A stretch of 32,651 bases of DNA from Prevotella sp. (GTDB taxonomy: Bacteria > Bacteroidota > Bacteroidia > Bacteroidales > Bacteroidaceae): the NCBI GenBank assembly GCA_017645905.1, contig JAGCNO010000085.1, forward strand, positions 1 through 32,651, in the 5' to 3' direction. Numbering within the stretch: position 1 is the first letter of the stretch; every line of letters begins with the position of its first letter. Both the position numbers and the translations under genes were made by a program. The notes under the pieces were generated by a model that saw only the letters and a list, made by a program, of their open reading frames with translations, did no database searches and was not told the origin of the DNA. Of this stretch, positions 15,601-26,054 are shown piece by piece.

Positions 15601-16157
15601 ATATAATAATTATTGTGGTCCTTGGCGGCGAAAATCAAACCTGCGGCAATGCTCTTAATCTGAAACTTCACTTCTACCTCATAGTCCTTGAGTTCTGTCG
15701 AGCCGGTAGTGCTGCTACCTCGAGGACTTGTCGTGGCCTTAATCCACTGGGTAGAGCCCCAGCCCGAGGGTTGTAGCAGTCCGGTCTCAAAGAGTGCCAC
15801 CTCCTCGGAGGAAGCCGTCTGACCATTATTGTCGGCAACAGTCACCTGCCAATAGTAACGTGTGCGGGGTTGCAGGATGAGACCTGTAGCAGCCACATCG
15901 ACGCTCTGGTCACTAACGACAGTACCCGACTGCCACACGATGTTCTGCATGTCGGCATCGCTGGCCACGCTGATGGCATAGCTCTGCTGAATGGTGCCAC
16001 GAACATCGCTCTCCAATACCCATGAGAAGAGCGGAGTAGTAATGTCGATGCCAACAGGATTCTGCATGGCCTGCGTGCGCAGGTGATTAACCTCCAGAGC
16101 ATTTACGCTGTTGATGGACAGCAGCGCCAAGGACATAATTGAAAGAAGGTGTTTCAT
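12618..16157 (-). CDS. GH78 alpha-L-rhamnosidase with inserted lectin-like domain and T9SS-like tail
   Basis: This 1179-residue secreted enzyme has the signal peptide MKHLLSIMSLALLSINSVNA. Residues 20-130 form the Fn3-like start of bacterial rhamnosidases (HLRTQAMQNPVGIDITTPLFSWVL). Residues of about 155-290 form a laminin-G/concanavalin-like sandwich (YEVEVKFQIKSIAAGLIFAAKD, YYMWQVNTNTGQARFRPHQW, DFSYGTFGFRE) placed inside the N-terminal region. Then come the GH78 N-domain (ARLYASGLGIYNNYINGQRVG) and the six-hairpin barrel with CPQRDERLGWTAD near 703 (acid Glu) and TTMWERWNSYTKEGGFHQDISMNSFNHYAYGAV near 969. The enzyme releases terminal alpha-L-rhamnose. The C-terminus (VYDLLGRLYPSAVQDGLYIHGNRKEIV) resembles short Bacteroidetes type IX sorting tails. 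It lies 13 nt after GH76, so the two share an operon. Confidence 0.95.
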   Translation of the reverse strand: MKHLLSIMSLALLSINSVNALEVNHLRTQAMQNPVGIDITTPLFSWVLESDVRGTIQQSYAISVASDADMQNIVWQSGTVVSDQSVDVAATGLILQPRTRYYWQVTVADNNGQTASSEEVALFETGLLQPSGWGSTQWIKATTSPRGSSTTGSTELKDYEVEVKFQIKSIAAGLIFAAKDHNNYYMWQVNTNTGQARFRPHQWTNGNPACLEEKPITAVSVKNGEDHVLRIEVTDARVTKTYIDGQLIDTRNGDFSYGTFGFREDFDNGNQPEEAWFDDFRVTASGGVLLSEDFESGETFFTNGTIEGGRYFVKGPGTYSWTQGGCPVFRKVFELKAGISRARLYASGLGIYNNYINGQRVGQIDADGTVWYDELKPGSTDMRSTVFYTTHDVTPLLHEGQNAIGAEVSSGWWNGGIAHGEWGNKDCAVRAMLIVTYDDGSEEVICTDQSWLSNTNGPLRMGDIYNGETYDARRTLAWTTAGFNDADWYGVAQSNDFTGTIRAFEGPAVRAVKALERQPLDIHVYEGVTSNGTAHGMLTEVEHYSGQHAVKLKAGQTAIYDLGQNAAGWVSFTACGAEGTHLRFRFSEMINENGDANRGNDGPGGSLYLIALRSAKATLDYTMRGDEKGESFHPTSTYYGFRYVEVTTSADVEISSLVGETVTSAVSERSSFTTSHATVNQLYRNILWGQRSNFVSVPTDCPQRDERLGWTADTQIYSMAGLYNGDTRNFYKKWMRDMRESQNPNGAYPHVAPYSWGVGYGAAVWADAGIVLPYNVYLMTGDKGILTDNFASMERYMDFLATQTGDGYLYNGGTTTYGDWVSFVPTDSRYISVCYYAYDALLMKRMCEALGDSEKAAKYQTLYENICKEWQSRYLSTSMIPKITTQCGFLLPLRFGMLPSDESYRRTVESLRRSISGNKYTLNTGFVGTGLLNQTLTQVGLNNEAYTLLLQRNCPSWLYTVDQGATTMWERWNSYTKEGGFHQDISMNSFNHYAYGAVAEWMFRDMAGIAPVDSMPGFKHFLLQPTPDTRTTLLYDQERITDVDAVYWSEYGAIKAAWNCDGGNDFTYSVTIPANTTATLVMPCAEGCEVMEGSTPAAEAQGVQLVGQGNGSVVYRVSSGSYVFSTKQEHTAIREPKDASQRAFGNVPVYDLLGRLYPSAVQDGLYIHGNRKEIVKRAD

Positions 16158-16170
16158 AAAAGTATAGGTT

Positions 16171-17505
16171 TTATTTCTTAAACACTTTGACGGTTCTGCC
16201 GTCGGTTTGTTTCACGATGTTCAGTCCTCGCTGCATCTTCTGCAGCGTCTGACCAGAGGCGTTGAAGATGGTTGCGGGAGCATCGTCAGCCTCACACTCC
16301 ACGTTATCCACGCCGGTAACGTCGGCAGCGTTAAGCAGTGCGAGGGCCAGACGAGCCGTATTCTCCATGAGCGACGCGCCGCTGACCATGGCTCCCATCG
16401 AAGGGGTCGTGGTGTTGTCGAAAGGCGTACCCCAGTAGTAGTTGCAGAAGGTCTTGGGATAGGCTTTGAGATTGAGGTTGTTCCATAGTGCGTTAGCGTT
16501 CCTCTGCAAGATGGTCACTATGCGCTTGCGGTAGGTTAGGCCGGCTTCTTCATCGAGGGCGTAGTTGACCAGATAGGGTATGAGGACGGCCTTGAAGATG
16601 CTCTGGTCCATGCTCGACCCCTCGTCGCGCAGCAGGCCTTGATAGTTGCAGGATGAGCTGTTGATGGCGTAATAGAGCACACGGCTGGCCATCGTCATAT
16701 AGTCCGGGTTGCCAGTGATGTGGTAGAGCTGGCGGGCAGCCTCGCCGAAGGTGCCCTGCGTATAGGTGAGCGCCGGGTGCTCGACGCGCCCGTCGTTTTT
16801 GTACTCTGTCTTCATCACGTTGGCCTCCCAGTCATAGAGGTCTTTGGCCACCTGGAGATAGGACTCATCGCCATAGCGCAGGTAGAGCTTGGCAGCCAGG
16901 AGACAGCCGGGAGAATTGGTGCAGGCATTGGGGCCGGATCCGTCGTCCTTCCAGGGAAGGCTGAAGAAGCCCTTGCTGTCACGGCTTCCTCGTGGCAGGA
17001 TATAGTCGTCGAATATCTTGCGGGCCATGTTGGCATAGGTGTCGTCTTCGAGGGCCTCGCTCATGTGGAGCATGGTGAGGCCTATCCAGCACATGTCGTC
17101 GGTGAACTCGTTGTAGAAGCCCGTCGTGTCGCCCTCCTTGTGATACCAGTTGTTGGCATGGTTATCAAACCAGAACTCCATCATACGCTTGTAATTACTG
17201 ATACGTCTGTCGCCGGTGTCCTTGATACGCTCGTAGGCATAGATGATGACGTCGAGGGCATGGGCCTGCTGCCAGTAGATGAACTGGGTAGCATCTTCAT
17301 AGCCGGGGTATGAGCGGGGAATGGCGTAGAACGTGCCCTTTGAGGAGTTGAGGAACTGGTTGACGAGGACATACTCCAACGTGTCGGCACGGCCAGAGTA
17401 GTCACGCTCAATGTCGCCCAACGGCGTGGTCTGGGGCTGGGCCTGTAAGGTAGCTGCGGAAGCAAAAAGCGCAGCAGAGAAGAAACAAGTAATTAATCTG
17501 TTCAT
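16171..17505 (-). CDS. GH76-like secreted protein (alpha-1,6-mannanase family) with T9SS-like tail
   Basis: This 444-residue protein has a signal peptide ending at TLQA-QPQ. The body is an (alpha/alpha)6 toroid of the GH76 type: IYWQQAHALDVIIYAYERI, FYNEFTDDMCWIGLTMLHMSEAL, GFFSLPWKDDGSGPNACTNSPGCLLAAKLY, ALTYTQGTFGEAARQLY, DQSIFKAVLIPYLVNY. The paired Asp of TDDMCW corresponds to the catalytic DD of GH76 endo-alpha-mannanases. The C-terminus (ATIFNASGQTLQKMQRGLNIVKQTDGRTVKVFKK) looks like a type IX sorting motif. As the first gene of the minus-strand run it follows the promoter at 17772-17804 with a leader of about 260 nt. A strict alpha-mannanase role fits the neighbouring enzymes poorly, so its substrate may differ from the founding members. 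Confidence 0.8.
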   Translation of the reverse strand: MNRLITCFFSAALFASAATLQAQPQTTPLGDIERDYSGRADTLEYVLVNQFLNSSKGTFYAIPRSYPGYEDATQFIYWQQAHALDVIIYAYERIKDTGDRRISNYKRMMEFWFDNHANNWYHKEGDTTGFYNEFTDDMCWIGLTMLHMSEALEDDTYANMARKIFDDYILPRGSRDSKGFFSLPWKDDGSGPNACTNSPGCLLAAKLYLRYGDESYLQVAKDLYDWEANVMKTEYKNDGRVEHPALTYTQGTFGEAARQLYHITGNPDYMTMASRVLYYAINSSSCNYQGLLRDEGSSMDQSIFKAVLIPYLVNYALDEEAGLTYRKRIVTILQRNANALWNNLNLKAYPKTFCNYYWGTPFDNTTTPSMGAMVSGASLMENTARLALALLNAADVTGVDNVECEADDAPATIFNASGQTLQKMQRGLNIVKQTDGRTVKVFKK

Positions 17506-17542
17506 TTTAGCAGTTATTTTATTTTTTTCAAAATATCATTAT

Positions 17543-17605
17543 AGGGAATGGGCTTGTCTAATTCCGTATCTGTGCATTGTAGGGAATTTAGCTTGTCTAA
17601 TTCCG
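17543..17605. repeat. Two direct copies of an inverted-repeat motif in the GH76 leader
   Basis: AGGGAAT then GCTTGTCTAATTCCG occurs twice (17543-17566 and 17581-17605) with a period near 38 nt. Each copy carries GGAAT/ATTCC arms and could form a small hairpin. Both lie inside the predicted leader RNA of the GH76 operon. Confidence 0.7.
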
Positions 17606-17614
17606 CCGTCTTGA

Positions 17615-17680
17615 GAAAAAGCCGTTCTTTCTACCAGAATAAGCCGTTCTTTCTATGAGAAAAAGCCGTTCTTTGCCGCT
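17615..17680. repeat. 22-nt tandem repeat, nearly three units (locus 2)
   Basis: Units begin at 17615, 17637 and 17659. The first two are complete (GAAAAAGCCGTTCTTTC, GAATAAGCCGTTCTTTC plus a variable end) and the third diverges after CGTTCTTTG. The orientation on the plus strand is the same as at 8971-9058. The array lies in the 421-nt divergent intergenic region 17506-17926. Confidence 0.85.
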
Positions 17681-17747
17681 ATGCGGCCAAGTTGCTCACG
17701 CTCGGGAAAGAAATTGTCTTTTCTTTCCTCTCGCTTAATCGCAACTT
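17675..17747 (-). promoter_or_regulatory. Structured leader segment, nested hairpins
   Basis: Three complementary pairs are visible. GCCGC/GCGGC is a palindrome at 17675-17687 with a 3-nt loop. GGAAAGAAA (17705-17713) pairs with TTTCTTTCC (17720-17728) as a perfect 9-bp stem with a 6-nt loop. An outer 7-bp stem forms between AAGTTGC (17689-17695) and GCAACTT (17741-17747). All lie downstream of the predicted GH76 promoter, so the RNA leader would fold. It may be a regulatory leader or another dispersed repeat. Confidence 0.45.
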
Positions 17748-17771
17748 TCTCCACACGGGTGTTTCAAGATG

Positions 17772-17804
17772 CAAAAATAAGCACTAATATCTATTTCCGG
17801 CAAA
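17772..17804 (-). promoter_or_regulatory. Predicted promoter of the GH76-GH78-GH115 operon
   Basis: On the minus strand TTTG (17801-17804) is followed after 21 nt by TATTTTTG (17772-17779). This matches the Bacteroidetes consensus TTTG-N19-21-TAnnTTTG. It predicts a leader of roughly 260 nt before the GH76 ATG, holding the 22-nt repeats, the paired-motif repeat and the nested hairpins. Confidence 0.65.
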
Positions 17805-17897
17805 AAATTCTGGTCTATTTATGATAATAAAAGGTCAGCAGACCCAAAAGCTAAGAATTATGACTTGTTTTTATCCTATTATTTGCGCGATTATATA

Positions 17898-17905
17898 TAC
17901 TTTTG
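17898..17905 (+). promoter_or_regulatory. Predicted promoter of the GH43 two-domain gene, TACTTTTG
   Basis: TACTTTTG followed by C matches TAnnTTTG and lies only about 22 nt before the ATG at 17927, giving a very short leader. A TTG codon inside this element begins the longest open frame but cannot be the true start. No clear -33 TTTG is seen at standard spacing. Confidence 0.65.
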
Positions 17906-17926
17906 CAGAAAAACAACCCTGATAAC

Positions 17927-20257
17927 ATGAGAAAAAGAACATTATTCACTATCGCTTTGCTGGCCATCACCCTGGTCAGTACTGCAAAATCTTCTATCGT
18001 AACGCTTGCCGACCCTTACATCCTGCTGGACGGCGACACCTATTATGCTTACGGAACTGGTGAGGCCGACGGCATTGCCGTGTGGACCTCCAACGACCTG
18101 AGGGAATGGACACGCTGCCCGGAGCTGGCACTCCACAAGAGGAACACCACCGAGACACAATGGTTCTGGGCGCCGGAGGTCTACAAGAAAAACGGGCAGT
18201 ACTACATGTACTACTCGGCCAACGAACATCTCTACGTCGCCAAGGCCTCATCGCCCACCGGGCCTTTCCGGCAAGTCAACAGCGGGTGTATGACGAAGGC
18301 GATGCTGGGCGACGAGAAGTGCATCGACAGCAGCGTGTTCTTCGACGACGACGGTCAGGCGTGGCTTTTCTTCGTGCGCTTCACCGACGGCAACTGCATC
18401 TGGATGTGCCAGCTGGAGGACGACCTCATCACGCCCCGGGGAGAAACCTTGTCGAAGTGCATCAACGTCAGCCAGGCGTGGGAGGACAAGCTGGGCCGCG
18501 TCACCGAGGGTCCCTTCGTCCTGAAGCACAACGGCATCTACTACCTGACCTATTCGGGCAACGACTTCCAAAGCCACGACTATGCCGTGGGCTACGCCAT
18601 GACGCGAACGCTCAAGCCCGCCAGCGGCAATGCCCCGTCATGGTCGAAGTATAGCGGCAACCCCATCGTACGTCGCGTTGAAGGTCTTTACGGCACGGGC
18701 CACCACTCGTTCTTCACCGACAAGGAGGGCCTCCTGCGCATCGTCTTCCATGCCCATAACTCGGAGACGGAGGTCTATCCCCGCCGCATGTACATCGGCA
18801 CGATGGAGTTTGTAGGCAACAAGCTCCAGATGACCGCTGACCCTATCATAAGACCCTCAACGCCAGTAAAATCGGACATCATGCCCGAATGGGAGCTGGA
18901 AATCATGCCAGGCAGCACCGACAAGGACGGCGTGGAGGCTTTCCGCGACCTGAAGTATAACAGGCTGTTCACCCGTGCTCGAGGATGGAACGGCGGCGAC
19001 GGCGTGCTCACCGTGGGGCTGCCCAACGGCGATGTGCTCTGGACATTCAACGACAGCTTCTATGGTGTGGTGAACGCCAAGGACCGCTCACGTGGCAGCT
19101 GTAACTTCCCCCGCAACAGCATCATGCTCCAGCGTGCCCACGACGGAGTGCTCGGCGAGACGGAGAAAGACCTCGTCTGGCTGGCCGACTACGTCAACTG
19201 GCAACGCCCCGGCTCGGAGAAGTATTTCCACGCCCGTACCCATCTGCGCCACCCGCTGGGTAACAAGACGCAGGCTCAAATCGATGCCGGCGAGATAGAC
19301 GAGGACAAGGTCTACTGGTCGGGCGACGGCACCATCGTAGATGGCAAGCTGCAGATGGTGTGGATAGCCGTGGAGTCGAAGGAACTGCGCAACCTTAGCA
19401 CCGCGCTGGCCACCTATTCGCTCAACGGCAGCGTGCCTACGGGCCGATACCTCGACACCATTCCAGACTATCTGCCCAAGACGGGCGACTACCTGTACCG
19501 CGAGAGCGTCACCCACGACGTGAACCAAAACGTGGTGTCCTACGGCTCAACCATCTGCGACGAGGCCAATGACGGACACCTCTATCTCTATGGCGTCGAT
19601 GGCTTCAACGTGCTCGTGGCCCGTACAGCAGCCCCGACCCTTTACAGTCCTTGGCAATACTATGTAAAAAAGGCCGATGGCCAGTGGGTATGGCAAGACG
19701 ACTACCCTGCCGAGGAGGACATGAAGCGCTCCAACATCATGGCCTCGACCGACTACGCCTGTCATCTGCCCTGGGTGTTCCGCGACGGAGACTGGTATTA
19801 CCTCACTTCTCAGGCGCCCATCTTCTCTACCGAGGTCTACATCTACCGCTCACGCACACCCTATGGCCCTTTCACCGACAAGCGACTGCTCTTCCGACTG
19901 CCTGACCACCTCGACAAGATAGGCAATCAGAAATACCACTGGCTCTACATGGTCAACCTCCACCCTGCCCTTTCGCGTACCGGCGAGCTGGTCTTTTCAA
20001 CAAACAGCGACCCCGACGATTTCTGGTGGAACTTCAACGATCCCGGCAGCGCCGACTACTACCGACCTTACTTCTACCGCGTCTTCAACTGGAAGAAAGT
20101 CTATGACGACGGCGAAGCCACAGCAATTAACGAAACGACTAAACGACCATGCCACCCGCTCCCAAATTGTAATTCTGTCTATGACTTACGTGGCACGCAA
20201 GTATCAAAAACGGGTCACGGCATCTATATCAGCCAAGGGAGAAAAATATACCAATAA
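17927..20257 (+). CDS. Secreted GH43 enzyme fused to a second propeller-like domain
   Basis: The start is placed at the ATG of MRKRTLFTIALLAITLVSTAKS because the open frame upstream lies in the promoter. This gives 776 residues. Residues of about 22-325 are GH43: TLADPYILLDGDTYYAYGTGEADG, WFWAPEVYKKNGQYYMYYSANEH, CIDSSVFFDDDGQAWLFF, VTEGPFVLKHNGIYYLTYSGNDF and YGTGHHSFF, with Asp, Asp and Glu in the expected blades. Residues of about 330-740 form another domain (RLFTRARGWNGGDGVLTVGLPNG, LWTFNDSFYG, YWSGDGTIVDGKLQMVW, HLPWVFRDGDWYYLTSQAP, YIYRSRTPYGPF). Its repeated W-Y blade motifs recall DUF5005/DUF4185-type propellers, an assignment made from memory. The tail (SVYDLRGTQVSKTGHGIYISQGRKIY) resembles a type IX sorting signal. 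The gene diverges from the GH76 operon. Confidence 0.85.
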   Translation: MRKRTLFTIALLAITLVSTAKSSIVTLADPYILLDGDTYYAYGTGEADGIAVWTSNDLREWTRCPELALHKRNTTETQWFWAPEVYKKNGQYYMYYSANEHLYVAKASSPTGPFRQVNSGCMTKAMLGDEKCIDSSVFFDDDGQAWLFFVRFTDGNCIWMCQLEDDLITPRGETLSKCINVSQAWEDKLGRVTEGPFVLKHNGIYYLTYSGNDFQSHDYAVGYAMTRTLKPASGNAPSWSKYSGNPIVRRVEGLYGTGHHSFFTDKEGLLRIVFHAHNSETEVYPRRMYIGTMEFVGNKLQMTADPIIRPSTPVKSDIMPEWELEIMPGSTDKDGVEAFRDLKYNRLFTRARGWNGGDGVLTVGLPNGDVLWTFNDSFYGVVNAKDRSRGSCNFPRNSIMLQRAHDGVLGETEKDLVWLADYVNWQRPGSEKYFHARTHLRHPLGNKTQAQIDAGEIDEDKVYWSGDGTIVDGKLQMVWIAVESKELRNLSTALATYSLNGSVPTGRYLDTIPDYLPKTGDYLYRESVTHDVNQNVVSYGSTICDEANDGHLYLYGVDGFNVLVARTAAPTLYSPWQYYVKKADGQWVWQDDYPAEEDMKRSNIMASTDYACHLPWVFRDGDWYYLTSQAPIFSTEVYIYRSRTPYGPFTDKRLLFRLPDHLDKIGNQKYHWLYMVNLHPALSRTGELVFSTNSDPDDFWWNFNDPGSADYYRPYFYRVFNWKKVYDDGEATAINETTKRPCHPLPNCNSVYDLRGTQVSKTGHGIYISQGRKIYQ

Positions 20258-20353
20258 GTCGGGGCTGGTGCTTGTCCCCATGAACCCTTTTCTACAAATC
20301 AAAGCCTAAACTATCCTAAAAAATGTGGAAAAGCAGCAAATAATCCCCAATAA

Positions 20354-24946
<4,593 letters not shown>

Positions 24947-24949
<3 letters not shown>

Positions 24950-24960
24950 CTCCTCACTCC
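24947..24960. repeat. Two heptamers starting at the GH43-GH2 stop codon
   Basis: TAACTCC and TCACTCC are contiguous. The TAA of the first unit is the stop codon of the gene. It is the same family as 311-338 and 12569-12617. Confidence 0.7.
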
Positions 24961-25018
24961 TTACCAAGCAGAAGGAAACCTCCATCATTTTGAAGAGAAT
25001 CAAGTCTGAGACAAAGTC

Positions 25019-25954
25019 ATGCGGTTTATCAAGTTCATATCTGAATACATGGGATTGCTGGTGCTGGCGGCAGCCCTGCTGGCATTGTTGTTCCCTGGGT
25101 TGCTGCAGCAGGTGAGGCCTACGGTCATCAACTATCTGCTGGGAGTGGTGATGTTTGGCATGGGACTGACACTGAAGCTTCAGGACTTCAAGGTGGTCTT
25201 CAGCCGTCCTAAGGATGTCATCGTTGGCTGTATAGCGCAGTTCACGGTCATGCCTCTGCTGGCCTGGGGACTTGCAAGACTGTTTTCCCTTGACGAGGCT
25301 CTGGCGCTGGGTGTGGTGCTGGTGGGCTGCTGTCCTGGTGGTACGGCTTCGAATGTGATTACCTATCTTGCCAAGGGCGACCTGGCGCTGTCTGTAGGCA
25401 TGACCGGAGTCTCCACGCTGTTAGCTCCCTTCCTCACCCCTTTGCTTACCTGGGCACTGGCAGGCAAAAGTGTCGACGTTGATGTGGCAAGCATGTTCCT
25501 CAGTATCCTGTGGGTGGTCATCCTGCCTATCGTCTTGGGACTGCTGGTCAAGGGGCTATGGCCAAAGTTTACGGAGAAGGCTACTGACTACCTCCCTGCC
25601 GTCTCTTCTATAGCCATTGCACTGATTGTGGCCATCGTTATCTCTGCCAATGCCGACAAGCTGCTGGCTGGGGGACTGATGATTGTCCTGGTGGTCATGC
25701 TCCATAATGTCTGCGGGCTGAGCCTTGGCTACCTGACAGGCCGTCTGCTGGGGCTCTCTGAAGCCAAGAAGAGGGCCGTCTCCATCGAGGTGGGTATGCA
25801 GAACTCAGGACTGGCCAGCAGCCTGGCTACCATACATTTTGCTGCCTATCCGCTGGCCACTATCCCGGGTGCCATCTTCAGCGTGTGGCACAACCTCTCA
25901 GGGGCTGCCGTAGCTTATCTCTATCGGAAGGGTGAGAGGTTAAGTGAAGAATGA
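25019..25954 (+). CDS. BASS/SBF-family sodium-dependent transporter
   Basis: This 311-residue integral membrane protein has about nine to ten hydrophobic segments. The hallmarks of the bile acid:sodium symporter family are clear: NYLLGVVMFGMGLTLKLQDF, VGCCPGGTASNVITYLAKGDLALS (crossover helix motif) and VSIEVGMQNSGLASSLA. Family members move organic anions with sodium, such as bile acids or pantoate-like acids. The substrate is not predictable here. Length is normal. It lies 69 nt after the GH43-GH2 gene on the same strand and could be read through from it, but no functional link is evident. The last codons (LSEE, stop) are formed by the start of a hairpin element, so the natural C-terminus has been replaced or trimmed. 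It faces the DASS transporter gene. Confidence 0.93.
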   Translation: MRFIKFISEYMGLLVLAAALLALLFPGLLQQVRPTVINYLLGVVMFGMGLTLKLQDFKVVFSRPKDVIVGCIAQFTVMPLLAWGLARLFSLDEALALGVVLVGCCPGGTASNVITYLAKGDLALSVGMTGVSTLLAPFLTPLLTWALAGKSVDVDVASMFLSILWVVILPIVLGLLVKGLWPKFTEKATDYLPAVSSIAIALIVAIVISANADKLLAGGLMIVLVVMLHNVCGLSLGYLTGRLLGLSEAKKRAVSIEVGMQNSGLASSLATIHFAAYPLATIPGAIFSVWHNLSGAAVAYLYRKGERLSEE

Positions 25955-26054
25955 AGAATGAAGAATGAAGAGTGAAGAATTTGCTGCCGCCAAATCTTCA
26001 CCTGATGGAACTGCGGCAGCAAATTATTCACTCTTCACTTTTCACTCTTCACTC
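25949..26054. repeat. Full heptamer-arm hairpin element between convergent transporter genes
   Basis: The left arm 25949-25990 and right arm 26013-26054 match at 37 of 42 positions around a 22-nt loop (25991-26012). The inner core is TTTGCTGCCGC/GCGGCAGCAAA and the outer arms are runs of GAAGAAT/GAAGAGT heptamers. It overlaps the stop codon of the BASS gene at one end and reaches the DASS stop at the other. By position it could act as a two-way terminator. It is homologous to 23679-23780. Confidence 0.92.

Noticed and set aside
20258-20300. Possible terminator after the GH43 two-domain gene (GGGG...CCCC)
   Set aside because: Only a 4-bp stem with a long loop can be drawn and the T-run is weak.
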